Shown here piece by piece: positions 40,911 through 48,932 of a stretch of 64,000 nucleotides of DNA. The notes below the pieces were generated by a model. The model did not search any database. It worked only from the letters and a program-made list of their open reading frames with translations, and was not told where the DNA came from. A program made the translations under genes and the position numbers. Source of the DNA: Lentzea tibetensis (GTDB taxonomy: Bacteria > Actinomycetota > Actinomycetes > Mycobacteriales > Pseudonocardiaceae); assembly GCF_007845675.1 (NCBI RefSeq), contig NZ_VOBR01000021.1, forward strand, positions 89,672 through 153,671, in the 5' to 3' direction. How positions within the stretch are numbered: position 1 is the stretch's first letter; the number at the start of each line of letters is the position of its first letter.

Positions 40911-41819
40911 TCAGCGTCCTCCCCAGTCGCGCCAGACCACCTTCCGCGAGACGGACGCGCGCCACCCGATCCGCCACCGCTGCACCATCGTCACCGGCAA
41001 CCTGACCAGCACTTCTCCGAGCACCCGCAGCCGCAACCCGACCCGGAAGTTGGCCGCCTGGGGCACATTCTTCCTGAACGGCAGCAGCGAGGTGATCACC
41101 GCGAACCGCCCGAGCTCGCGCAAGGCGACGAAGAGAGGCGCACACCGCAGCAACATCAACAGCCGGTTGCGCTCGTTCCACCGGTGAAACAGCGCGGACC
41201 CGAGCCGAGTGCTCGCCCCGTGCCGGTGCCGCACCCGAGCAGGCCCGACGGAGATGACCCGCGACCCGTTCAACCGCAGCCGCCACGACGTGTCGGTGTC
41301 CTCGTAGTAGCAGAAGAACGAGGCGGGCACCCCACCCGCACGTCGCAGTTCCGAAGTTCGCACCAAAGCGGCCCCACCGCAGAACCCGAACACCTCGCGC
41401 CCGGCGAGCACCATGTCCTTGCCGTAGCCATCAGCGGTCAACGCGACACCGGACGACTGCGTGGAACCATCGGCGAGCAACATCGACGAGGTGGCGGCAG
41501 CGGCCGTGGGATCGTCCTCGAGAGCCGTCTCCAGCTCGGACAACCACGTCGGGTCGGGCTCGGCGTCGTCGTTCAGCCAAGCGACGTAGGGCGTGCGCAC
41601 CAGGTCGAGCACGGCCGCCAACCCACCCGCGTACCCGCGGTTGCGATCCAGCCGCAACACCTCGTACCCGCGGATCAGCGCCGCTGTGCCGTCGTCGGAC
41701 GCGTTGTCGACGATGATCGTCCTGTGTGGACTCTTCTGGGTCTCGAGCGCGTCGAGGCACGCGCCGATGTGTTCACGGCCCCGCCACGTCACGACCACCA
41801 CGGTGCTCAACGCGGTCAC
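40911..41819 (-). CDS. Glycosyltransferase family 2 protein
   Basis: 302 residues from GTG 41819. GT-A fold: STVVVVTWRGRE, IIVDNASDDGT, AWLNDDAEPD (DxD-type metal site) and FFCYYEDTDTSWRLR, then a basic amphipathic C-terminal part that may touch the membrane. Most similar in style to rhamnosyltransferases. It starts 20 bases from the divergent GT4 gene, so they share a promoter region. It heads the operon running down to 35.6 kb. Confidence 0.92.
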   Translation of the reverse strand: MTALSTVVVVTWRGREHIGACLDALETQKSPHRTIIVDNASDDGTAALIRGYEVLRLDRNRGYAGGLAAVLDLVRTPYVAWLNDDAEPDPTWLSELETALEDDPTAAAATSSMLLADGSTQSSGVALTADGYGKDMVLAGREVFGFCGGAALVRTSELRRAGGVPASFFCYYEDTDTSWRLRLNGSRVISVGPARVRHRHGASTRLGSALFHRWNERNRLLMLLRCAPLFVALRELGRFAVITSLLPFRKNVPQAANFRVGLRLRVLGEVLVRLPVTMVQRWRIGWRASVSRKVVWRDWGGR

Positions 41820-41839
41820 GGCGTGAGACGGTACGCGAC

Positions 41840-42820
41840 GTGCCCGAGCTCGTAGTGCTGACTGAGCAACTACTCGCGCCCGTTCCCGGTGGAACCGGCC
41901 GCTACACCGCCGAGCTGTACGCCGCACTGGCCAGGACCGCGCCACCGGGCTGGACGGTCGTCGGCGCCTCGACCAGCAGACACGAGCTGGCGTCGCGGAA
42001 GCTGCCGTTGCCGCGACGGGCGCTCGTCGCGGCGTGGGAACAGGGTCTGCCGTACGGCGTCGGCCTGCACGTGCACGCCCCCACTCCGCTCGCGCCTCCC
42101 AAGGGCGCGGTCGTCACGGTCCACGACACCGTCCCGTGGACGCACCCGGAGACCCTCACCCCGCGCGGCGTCGCGTGGCACCGCAAGGTGATCACCCGCG
42201 CGACGAGGACCGCCAAGGCGATCGTCGTGCCGACCGAGACGGTCAAGGAGGAGCTCGGCCACTACGCGCCGGGGCCGGTCCCGGTCCACGTGATCCCCAA
42301 CGGCGTCACGAAGCTGACCGGGGAACAACACGTCGACGTCCCCGAGAAGTACGTCCTGGCCATCGGCACGATCGAGCCGCGCAAAGGCTTCGACCTGCTC
42401 GTCAAAGCCACCGAAACCCTCCAGGTCCCGCTGGTCGTCGCGGGCCCGCAGGGCTGGGGCGGGATCGACCTCCGGGCACCGCACGTGCACCTGCTGGGCC
42501 GCATCACGGACGCCGAACTCGGCTACGTGCTCCACCACGCGACCGTGCTCGCCGCGCCGAGCTACGCGGAGGGCTTCGGGCTGCCGGTCGTCGAGGCGAT
42601 GGCCGCGGGCATCCCGGTCGTCCACTCGGACGCGCCCGCGCTCGTGGAGGTCGCGGGAGGCGCGGGGACCGTGTTCGCCCGAGGCGATCTGGCAGCGTTG
42701 ACCCGATCGTTGCGCACCGTTCTGGCTGATCCTGGTCACACCGTCGCGGACGGCTCGCGCAGGGCCGCGGCGTTCACCTGGGAAAAGGCGGCGGAGGCCG
42801 TCTGGCGCCTGCACGTGTGA
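41840..42820 (+). CDS. Glycosyltransferase family 4 protein
   Basis: 326 residues from GTG 41840. GT-B fold: PVPGGTGRYTAELYAAL near the start, VVTVHDTVPWTHPE, AIGTIEPRKGFDLLV and the donor site SYAEGFGLPVVEAMA. It is a likely mannosyl- or related transferase for an envelope polymer. It is divergent from the GT2 gene and followed 60 bases on by another GT4 gene, to which it is only distantly similar. Confidence 0.92.
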   Translation: MPELVVLTEQLLAPVPGGTGRYTAELYAALARTAPPGWTVVGASTSRHELASRKLPLPRRALVAAWEQGLPYGVGLHVHAPTPLAPPKGAVVTVHDTVPWTHPETLTPRGVAWHRKVITRATRTAKAIVVPTETVKEELGHYAPGPVPVHVIPNGVTKLTGEQHVDVPEKYVLAIGTIEPRKGFDLLVKATETLQVPLVVAGPQGWGGIDLRAPHVHLLGRITDAELGYVLHHATVLAAPSYAEGFGLPVVEAMAAGIPVVHSDAPALVEVAGGAGTVFARGDLAALTRSLRTVLADPGHTVADGSRRAAAFTWEKAAEAVWRLHV

Positions 42821-42880
42821 GGGTCTCGATTTGCATCATTCGCGCAGAACAGAGGGTCTGTTGACCGTACGCTGCAGAAC

Positions 42881-44029
42881 GTGCCGACCGTCGAACCCAG
42901 CGTGCTGATCGACGCCACCGCGGTCCCCGCCGACCGAGGTGGCGTCGGTCGTTATGTGGACTCACTCGTCGCGGCATTGGACTCCGACGGCACAAAACTC
43001 AGCGTGGTGTGCCAGCCCCGCGACGTGGAGCTGTTCACGAAGCTCGCGCCCAACGCGCGGATCGTGCGTGCGGCGGAGGCGGTCGCGACCCGCACGGCCC
43101 GGCTGACCTGGGAGCAGACGACGCTGCCGAGGCTGATCCGCAGCCTGCGGGTGGACGTCGTGCACTCCCCGCACTACACGCTGCCGCTCGCGAACTCGGC
43201 CGCGTCCGTCGTGACGCTGCACGACGCGACGTTCTTCACGGACCCGGTGCTGCACTCGTCGGTCAAGGCCCGGTTCTTCCGCGCCTGGACCCGCGCGTCG
43301 CTCAAGCGGGCCGCGCTGTCCGTCGTGCCGTCGCAGGCCACCGCGGACGAGCTGGTGCGCGTCGCGGGCGCGGAGAGGCGGGTGCTGCACATCGCGCAGC
43401 ACGGCGTCGACAGCGAGCGGTTCCACCCGCCGTCGCCGGACGAGGTGCTGGCGGTGCGCAGGACGTTGTCGTTGGGGGACATGCCTTACGTCGCGTTCCT
43501 CGGCGCGCTGGAGCCGCGCAAGAACGTGCCCGCGCTGATCCGCGGCTTCGCGCAGGCCGTGCGCGACCGGAAGAACCCACCCGCGCTCGTGCTCGCCGGC
43601 CAGCCCGGCTGGGACAGCCAGGTCGAACGCGCGCTCGACGCGGTGCCGCACCGGATCCGGGTGATCCGCGCCGGGTACCTGCCGTTCGCGCAGCTCGCCG
43701 GGTTCCTCGGTGGCGCCGAGCTGGTCGCGTACCCGTCGCTCGGCGAGGGCTTCGGCCTGCCCGTGCTGGAGGCCATGGCGTGCGGCGCGTCCGTGCTGAC
43801 GACCCGGCGGCTGTCGCTGCCCGAGGTCGGCGGCGAGGCCGTCGCGTACTGCGGCGTCGGCGCCGGTGACATCGCGGCCGCGATCAGCGAGCTGCTCGAC
43901 GACCCCGCGCACCGCGCCTCGCTGGCGGCCGCCGCGCAGCAGCGCGCCAAGGACTTCTCCTGGTCCATGAGCGCCGAACGGCACCGCCTCGCGTACGAAC
44001 GCGCTGCCCTCATCCACCGCCGCCGCTGA
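42881..44029 (+). CDS. Glycosyltransferase family 4 protein
   Basis: 382 residues from GTG 42881. Motifs in order: RGGVGRYVDSLVAAL, VVHSPHYTLPL, VVTLHDATFF, FLGALEPRKNVPALI, and SLGEGFGLPVLEAMACG with the E-x7-E donor site. The layout resembles mannosyltransferases of PimB/WbaZ type, but donor and acceptor cannot be read from sequence. A 60-base gap to the previous gene suggests its own or shared transcription. Confidence 0.92.
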   Translation: MPTVEPSVLIDATAVPADRGGVGRYVDSLVAALDSDGTKLSVVCQPRDVELFTKLAPNARIVRAAEAVATRTARLTWEQTTLPRLIRSLRVDVVHSPHYTLPLANSAASVVTLHDATFFTDPVLHSSVKARFFRAWTRASLKRAALSVVPSQATADELVRVAGAERRVLHIAQHGVDSERFHPPSPDEVLAVRRTLSLGDMPYVAFLGALEPRKNVPALIRGFAQAVRDRKNPPALVLAGQPGWDSQVERALDAVPHRIRVIRAGYLPFAQLAGFLGGAELVAYPSLGEGFGLPVLEAMACGASVLTTRRLSLPEVGGEAVAYCGVGAGDIAAAISELLDDPAHRASLAAAAQQRAKDFSWSMSAERHRLAYERAALIHRRR

Positions 44030-44070
44030 ACCCGCAGCTCAACCCGCCTGCGTTTCACCACGTGCATCAG

Positions 44071-44087
44071 ATACCCCCTGGGGGTAT
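44071..44087. promoter_or_regulatory. CsoR-type copper operator
   Basis: ATACCCCC-T-GGGGGTAT, 8-bp perfect arms. CsoR repressors recognise TACCC..GGGTA dyads of this shape. It ends 9 bases before the DUF4396 ATG and overlaps a TATGGT -10-like hexamer (44085-44090) that would start transcription at the ATG itself. Confidence 0.8.
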
Positions 44088-44096
44088 GGTAGGCGC

Positions 44097-44537
44097 ATGG
44101 ACTCCTCGTGGAAGACGGCGATCTCGGCCACGCTGCACTGCCTCACGGGCTGCGCGATCGGCGAGGTCCTGGGCATGGTCATCGGCACCGCGGCGGGCTT
44201 CTCCAACCTGGGCACGATCGTGCTCGCCGTGGTGCTCGCGTTCTTCTTCGGCTACGCGCTGACGATGCGCGGCGTGCTGAAGGCGGGCGTCACGTTCGGC
44301 CAGGCCGTGAAGCTCGCGCTCGCGGCGGACACGATCTCGATCCTCGTGATGGAGGTCGTCGACAACAGCGTCATGGTCTTCGTTCCCGGCGCGATGAACG
44401 CCGGTCTGACCAGCGTTCTCTTCTGGGGCGCGCTGGCGTTCTCGCTCGTCGTCGCGTTCGTGCTGACGGTGCCGGTCAACCGCTGGCTCATCGCGCGCGG
44501 CAAGGGGCACGCCGTCGTGCACCACACCCACCACTAA
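44097..44537 (+). CDS. DUF4396 membrane protein, probably copper-regulated
   Basis: 146 residues, four predicted membrane helices. The first contains LHCLTGCAIGE (His/Cys pair able to bind metal), and the C-terminus ends HAVVHHTHH, a His-rich tail. This matches the DUF4396 family. The CsoR-like operator directly in front argues for control by copper(I), so a role in copper handling is inferred. No ribosome site precedes the ATG and the -10 spacing suggests leaderless mRNA. It interrupts the glycosyltransferase block. Confidence 0.82.
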   Translation: MDSSWKTAISATLHCLTGCAIGEVLGMVIGTAAGFSNLGTIVLAVVLAFFFGYALTMRGVLKAGVTFGQAVKLALAADTISILVMEVVDNSVMVFVPGAMNAGLTSVLFWGALAFSLVVAFVLTVPVNRWLIARGKGHAVVHHTHH

Positions 44538-44547
44538 CCTGACCGGT

Positions 44548-45408
44548 GTGACAGCTTCCTACGGCGATGACCTGGCGGTCGTGACGGTCACCTACTCGCC
44601 GGGCGAGACGCTGGAGAGTTTCATCTCCAGCCTGGCGAAGGCCACGACCCGGCCGGTGCACGTGGTGCTGGCGGACAACGGCTCCACCGACGGCGTCCCC
44701 GAGCGGGCCGCGCAGGAGCACGAGCACGTCGAGTTCCTGCCGACCGGCGGCAACCTCGGCTACGGCGGCGGCGCCAACCGCGGTGTCGCCGCGCTGCCGC
44801 AGTCCGTCGGCTGGGTCGCGATCTCGAACCCGGACATCGAGTGGGGCGTCGGCTCGCTGGACAAGCTGCTGGAGGCCGCGAAGCGCTGGCCGCGCGGCGG
44901 CTCGTTCGGCCCGCTGATCCGCGAGCCGAACGGCGAGGTCTACCCGTCCGCACGGCTGCTGCCGTCGCTGGGCCGCGGCGTCGGGCACGCGGTGTTCTGC
45001 AAGATCTGGCCGGGCAACCCGTGGACGCGGGAGTACCGGCAGGAGAAGGCGGCGATCGAGGAGCGCACCTCGGAGTGGCTCTCCGGTTCGTGCTTCCTGA
45101 TGCGGCGCGAGGCGTTCGACTCGGTCGACGGCTTCGACTCCCGCTACTTCATGTACTTCGAGGACGTCGACCTCGGTGACCGCGTCGCGCGCGCGGGCTG
45201 GTTGAACGTGTACGTGCCGGACGCCGAGGTCGTGCACATCGGCGGCCACTCGACGGCGCGCGCGTCCACGCGGATGCTCGCCGAGCACCACAACAGCGCG
45301 TACCGCTACCTCGCCGACCGCCACCAGGGCGTGCGGTGGAAGCCGCTGCTGGTCGTGATCAAGGCGGGGTTGGCGCTGCGGGTGAAGTTGCTCACCCTGA
45401 AGGGTTAG
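44548..45408 (+). CDS. wbbL: Decaprenyl-PP-GlcNAc rhamnosyltransferase
   Basis: 286 residues, GTG start. Closely resembles mycobacterial WbbL: VVTVTYSPGETL, VLADNGSTDG, LPTGGNLGYG, ISNPDIEWG, GPLIREPNGEVYPSAR, NPWTREYRQE, WLSGSCFLMRR, YFMYFEDVDLGDR and HSTARAS. It adds L-rhamnose from dTDP-rhamnose to polyprenyl-PP-GlcNAc, making the linker between peptidoglycan and arabinogalactan. It is followed (after a convergent small gene) by the GDP-mannose pyrophosphorylase gene, as in M. tuberculosis (Rv3265c-Rv3264c). It depends on rmlB/rmlD encoded 20 kb away. Confidence 0.93.
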   Translation: MTASYGDDLAVVTVTYSPGETLESFISSLAKATTRPVHVVLADNGSTDGVPERAAQEHEHVEFLPTGGNLGYGGGANRGVAALPQSVGWVAISNPDIEWGVGSLDKLLEAAKRWPRGGSFGPLIREPNGEVYPSARLLPSLGRGVGHAVFCKIWPGNPWTREYRQEKAAIEERTSEWLSGSCFLMRREAFDSVDGFDSRYFMYFEDVDLGDRVARAGWLNVYVPDAEVVHIGGHSTARASTRMLAEHHNSAYRYLADRHQGVRWKPLLVVIKAGLALRVKLLTLKG

Positions 45409-45785
45409 TTCTCGCCGCCGTTCAGCCGCTGCGACAGGGAGGGCCGGGAGACGTTGTGGTGCTGCACGGTCGGCACCGCACCCGGCGCGACGACGGTCTG
45501 CGTGACCTCGCCCTGCTGCTGCATCTGTGGCTGAGGCTGCTGGTGGTGGTGGGGCTGTGGCGGCGGCTGGTGGTACTGCTGCTGCGGGTGCTGGATCCGT
45601 TCCGCGGGAAGGATCATCGTGGAGTCCGGGTCCATCCGCGGGTCCACGGAGTTGACCAGCGTGCGGGGGATCTGCTGGGTGTCGGACGCGTCCATCGGGG
45701 ACGTCATGTTGTCCGGCGTGACGATGTTCCGCCCGCGCGCGCGGGCGCGGGCTAGGAGCGCGTCGGCCCGGTCGCGGGGGTCCAT
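45405..45785 (-). CDS. Gln/Pro/His-rich hypothetical protein
   Basis: 126 residues. The start DPRDRADALLARARARGRN is charged and helical; residues about 65-90 are low complexity (repeats of QQ, PP, HHH, such as QPPPQPHHHQQPQPQMQQQ). The C-terminus VQHHNVSRPSLSQRLNGGEN is more regular. No signal peptide or membrane helix. It overlaps the wbbL end by 4 bases and is divergent from the pyrophosphorylase gene. I recognise no family. Confidence 0.6.
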   Translation of the reverse strand: MDPRDRADALLARARARGRNIVTPDNMTSPMDASDTQQIPRTLVNSVDPRMDPDSTMILPAERIQHPQQQYHQPPPQPHHHQQPQPQMQQQGEVTQTVVAPGAVPTVQHHNVSRPSLSQRLNGGEN

Positions 45786-45883
45786 TCGGATTACTCCTTG
45801 CCGGGACCACTGCCCGTCCGTCGATCTGCTTCGTGTCAGAGTATTCCGTCGAACGGCATGCTGTAACGCGGAGGAGGAAAAAG

Positions 45884-46951
45884 GTGCACGGCGTCGAAGC
45901 GGTGGTCCTGGTGGGCGGCAAGGGTACCCGCCTTCGTCCCCTCACCCTGTCCGCCCCCAAACCGATGCTCCCGACGGCGGGTGTGCCGTTCCTGACGCAC
46001 CTGTTGTCGCGGATCAAGGAGGCCGGCATCACGCACGTGGTGCTCGGAACTTCGTACAAGGCCGAAGTTTTCGAGGAGTACTTCGGCGACGGATCGAGGC
46101 TCGGACTCGAGCTCGAGTACGTCGTCGAGGACGTGCCACTTGATACGGCGGGAGCCATTCGCAACGTCGCGCACAAGCTGCGCGAGCAGGACGTGATGGT
46201 CTTCAACGGCGACATTCTTTCGGGTGTCGACCTTCCGGCGATCGTGGACACGCACCGCAGTTCCGAGGCGGACGTGACCCTGCACCTCGTGAAGGTCGAG
46301 GACCCGCGCGCGTTCGGCTGCGTGCCGACCGACGCCGAGGGCCGCGTGCAGGCGTTCCTGGAGAAGACCGACAACCCGCCGACCGACCAGATCAACGCGG
46401 GCTGCTACGTCTTCCGCCGCGAGGTCATCGAGGAGATCCCGGCCGGTCGCCCGGTGTCGGTGGAGCGCGAGACGTTCCCCGGCCTGCTGGCCGCGGGCCG
46501 TCGCCTCCAGGGCCACGTGGACGCCTCGTACTGGCTGGACCTCGGCAAGCCCGAGGCGTTCGTGCAGGGCTCGTCGGACCTCGTGCGAGGTGTGGCGCCT
46601 TCGGCCGCGGTCGCTGAACCGGGTGATTTCCTGGTGCTCGAGGGCTCGGTGGTCGAGCCGACCGCGATCGTGCGCGGCGGTTCGGCGGTCGGTGCCGGTT
46701 GCACGGTCGCCGCCGGCGCGGTCGTCGAAGGCTCGATCCTGTTCGACGGCGCCGTGATCGGCGAGGGCGCCGTGGTCGAACGCTCCATCGTCGGCGCGGG
46801 CGCGCTGGTGCAGGCGGGCGTCGTGCTGCGCGACGCGGTGATCGGCGACAGCGCCGTCATCGGCGCGCGATGCGAGCTGATCGGCGGGGCGCGAGTGTGG
46901 CCGGGAGTGGTGCTGCCGGAGGCCGGCGTGCGCTTCTCCACGGATGCATAG
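45884..46951 (+). CDS. GDP-mannose pyrophosphorylase (mannose-1-phosphate guanylyltransferase)
   Basis: 355 residues from GTG 45884, with GGAGGAGG 7 bases upstream. The nucleotidyltransferase domain has VVLVGGKGTRLRPLT (signature), PKPMLPTAG with the substrate Lys, FNGDILSGVD, FLEKTDNPP and YWLDLGKPEAF. A C-terminal left-handed beta-helix of hexapeptide repeats (about residues 245-345) follows. It makes GDP-mannose from mannose-1-P, which the phosphomannomutase encoded at 58.3 kb supplies. The position after wbbL and the length match Rv3264c. The end overlaps the AlkA-like gene by 8 bases. Confidence 0.92.
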   Translation: MHGVEAVVLVGGKGTRLRPLTLSAPKPMLPTAGVPFLTHLLSRIKEAGITHVVLGTSYKAEVFEEYFGDGSRLGLELEYVVEDVPLDTAGAIRNVAHKLREQDVMVFNGDILSGVDLPAIVDTHRSSEADVTLHLVKVEDPRAFGCVPTDAEGRVQAFLEKTDNPPTDQINAGCYVFRREVIEEIPAGRPVSVERETFPGLLAAGRRLQGHVDASYWLDLGKPEAFVQGSSDLVRGVAPSAAVAEPGDFLVLEGSVVEPTAIVRGGSAVGAGCTVAAGAVVEGSILFDGAVIGEGAVVERSIVGAGALVQAGVVLRDAVIGDSAVIGARCELIGGARVWPGVVLPEAGVRFSTDA

Positions 46952-47834
46952 TCGGGACTGGACACCACCGTTCCTGCTTGATGTGGGGGCGGTGCTGGGT
47001 CCCTTGCGCCGCGGCGCGGGGGACCCGGCGTTCTCGACCGTTGGCGGGTTGGCGTTCGCGGCCAACACGCCGTGCGGGCCGGGAACTCTGCAGGTGACGC
47101 GCTCGTCCGGCGTCGTGCACGCTTCGGCCTGGGGCGACGGGGCGGTCTGGCTGCTCGACGGGCTGCCCGCCCTGCTGGGCGCCGATGACCCGCTTTCGGA
47201 CTTCGTCGCACACCACCCGCTGGTCTCGGAGGCGCAGCGGCGCTTGCCAGGGCTTCGGCTGGGGTCGACGGGGCGCGTCTGGGACGCGCTGTTCCCGTCG
47301 ATCCTGGAGCAGAAGGTCACCGGCAAGGAGGCCTGGCGCACGTGGCGCGCGCTGTGCCGCGGGTTCGGCGTGGACGCGCCTGGGCCGTTGGGGCTGAAAG
47401 TGCCGCCCACGCCGGACGCCGTGCTGCGGATCAACGACTGGGAGTGGCACCGGGCCGGGCTCGACGGGGCCCGGCGGCGGGCCCTGGTCGCCTGCGCGCA
47501 GGTCGCTCATCGGCTGGAGAAGGCCGCTGAGCTGCGGGGCGAGGAGGGGCGGGCGCTGCTGCGCAAGGTGCCCGGCATCGGCGTGTGGACCGCCGCCGAG
47601 GTGGCGCAGCGGGCCTGGGGCGATCCCGACGCCGTCAGTTTCGGGGACTTCCACATCGCCAAGAACGTCGGGTACGCGCTCACCGGTACGCCTGTTGATG
47701 ATGACGGGATGGCTGAGTTGCTCGCGCCTTATGCGCCGCAGCGGCATCGGGCTGTGCGGTACATCGAGGCTGCCGGGGTGCAGCGGCCTCGGCGGGCGCC
47801 CCGGTTCTCGCCGCGCGACTACCGCGGCTTCTGA
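46944..47834 (+). CDS. DNA-3-methyladenine glycosylase-like protein (HhH-GPD)
   Basis: 296 residues. The C-terminal half has the helix-hairpin-helix LLRKVPGIGVWTAAEV and the catalytic Asp of GDFHIAKNVG, as in AlkA-type glycosylases that remove alkylated bases. The N-terminal half is a beta domain like that of AlkA (GTLQVTRSSGVVHASAWG). It is translationally coupled to the pyrophosphorylase gene despite the unrelated function, a frequent actinobacterial arrangement. Confidence 0.88.
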   Translation: MHSRDWTPPFLLDVGAVLGPLRRGAGDPAFSTVGGLAFAANTPCGPGTLQVTRSSGVVHASAWGDGAVWLLDGLPALLGADDPLSDFVAHHPLVSEAQRRLPGLRLGSTGRVWDALFPSILEQKVTGKEAWRTWRALCRGFGVDAPGPLGLKVPPTPDAVLRINDWEWHRAGLDGARRRALVACAQVAHRLEKAAELRGEEGRALLRKVPGIGVWTAAEVAQRAWGDPDAVSFGDFHIAKNVGYALTGTPVDDDGMAELLAPYAPQRHRAVRYIEAAGVQRPRRAPRFSPRDYRGF

Positions 47835-47939
47835 TCGCCGAGTTGTCCACAGGCTGCGCCGCTCGCGCCCCGGATTGTCGGTGCTTCGCGGCAAGCTGAA
47901 AGCAGGGGACCCCCTGGCGGGGACCTCTGCGTGAGCACA

Positions 47940-47994
47940 GGCGGCTGAGCGCGGACTCGATCAGCTGGTACAGGTCGGCCATGTTGGATGACAC
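47940..47994 (-). pseudogene. Fragment of a NUDIX gene 3' end
   Basis: On the minus strand it reads SNMADLYQLIESALSRL, nearly the same as the last residues of the intact NUDIX protein nearby ([17 protein letters not shown]). The rest of the gene is absent, so this is a duplicated remnant. Confidence 0.65.
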
Positions 47995-48179
47995 TGCGCT
48001 GTGAGGGCTGGGAGATCCGGACAGCAGCTTGGTGAAGCCCTGTGCGATGGCGAGCCTGCGGGACGACGTTGGGCAAGGCTGGGGCGCTGTTCACTCGGAA
48101 CATCAGTTCGCGTTGTACCTGCGGCTCGGTGGAAACGCCCTTGTCGTGCGGAGCATCGGGAGCGCCTGGTGCCGGACGT

Positions 48180-48408
48180 GTCGGGTTCATCGTCACCGAG
48201 CATCTCGACAACGACGCGGCGACTCGTCGTGCGCCCACCCGCAGGCTGCGCATGGAGGTTCTCAAGCGCGACGACTACCGGTGCGGTAGTAGGCGCGAAC
48301 TTGCCTGGTAGCGCCTCGCCCCTGGATGAGGACGGGACGGAGTTCAGCCGCGGTGTTCAGGCGTACCGGGCGAGGGTCAAGGAGCTCCTCGCGGCCCAGC
48401 ACCCTTAG
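48180..48408 (+). pseudogene. Broken HNH endonuclease gene
   Basis: Frame one (48186-48284) reads FIVTEHLDNDAATRRAP then RRLRMEVLKRDDYRC, the conserved lead-in to the HNH core of small actinobacterial HNH proteins. The metal-binding core itself is missing; a different frame then supplies an end-like stretch (DEDGTEFSRGVQAYRARV, LLAAQHP) to a stop at 48408. Deletion plus frameshift. The remaining DNA of 47835-48404 holds no intact gene. Confidence 0.6.
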
Positions 48409-48932
48409 CGCAGCCGGGCCAGGGCGGACTCGATCAACGGGTAGAGGTCGTCCACGTTGGACGGAAGCGCGTCGAGCGGCCACCACTGCAGGTCAACGGA
48501 CTCCGCAGACCGAACAGGCCGAGCCCCAACAGGAGCCCGCACCAGGAACCGCACGTCGAAGTGCCGAGTGGGCACCCCGAGCGAGCAGGTGATCGGGTGC
48601 ACGTCCAGGTGGATCGGCGTCGGCTCGATCCGCAACCCGCGAATCCCGGACTCCTCGGAAGCCTCACGCAAAGCGGCCCCGGCCAACGTCGAGTCGGTCG
48701 GCTCGCAGTGCCCACCGAGCTGCAGCCACCGCCCTACACGCGGGTGCAACGTCAACAGGGCCGACGACCCGGTCGCGTCCAGCACGAGTGCGGAGGCGGT
48801 GATGTGCCCGGCGGCGCAGGACCGCTGGCAGGCGTCCTCACGGGCGGCGAGGAAGCCGAGGTAGGCCTCCCGCAGCGCGTCCTGGCCGGCGAACCGGGAG
48901 AGCACCGAGACGGCGTCGGCGTGCAAGCTCAC
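48405..48932 (-). CDS. NUDIX hydrolase
   Basis: 175 residues from GTG 48932, overlapping the fbiB stop (GTGA). The 23-residue Nudix box is complete: [20 protein letters not shown] followed by EESGI, with the REASEE metal-binding Glu residues. It hydrolyses a nucleoside diphosphate linked to some group; substrate unknown. Tight coupling to fbiB suggests a role near coenzyme F420 synthesis, possibly house-cleaning of nucleotide intermediates; inference. Part of its 3' end was copied to 47940. Confidence 0.92.
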   Translation of the reverse strand: MSLHADAVSVLSRFAGQDALREAYLGFLAAREDACQRSCAAGHITASALVLDATGSSALLTLHPRVGRWLQLGGHCEPTDSTLAGAALREASEESGIRGLRIEPTPIHLDVHPITCSLGVPTRHFDVRFLVRAPVGARPVRSAESVDLQWWPLDALPSNVDDLYPLIESALARLR

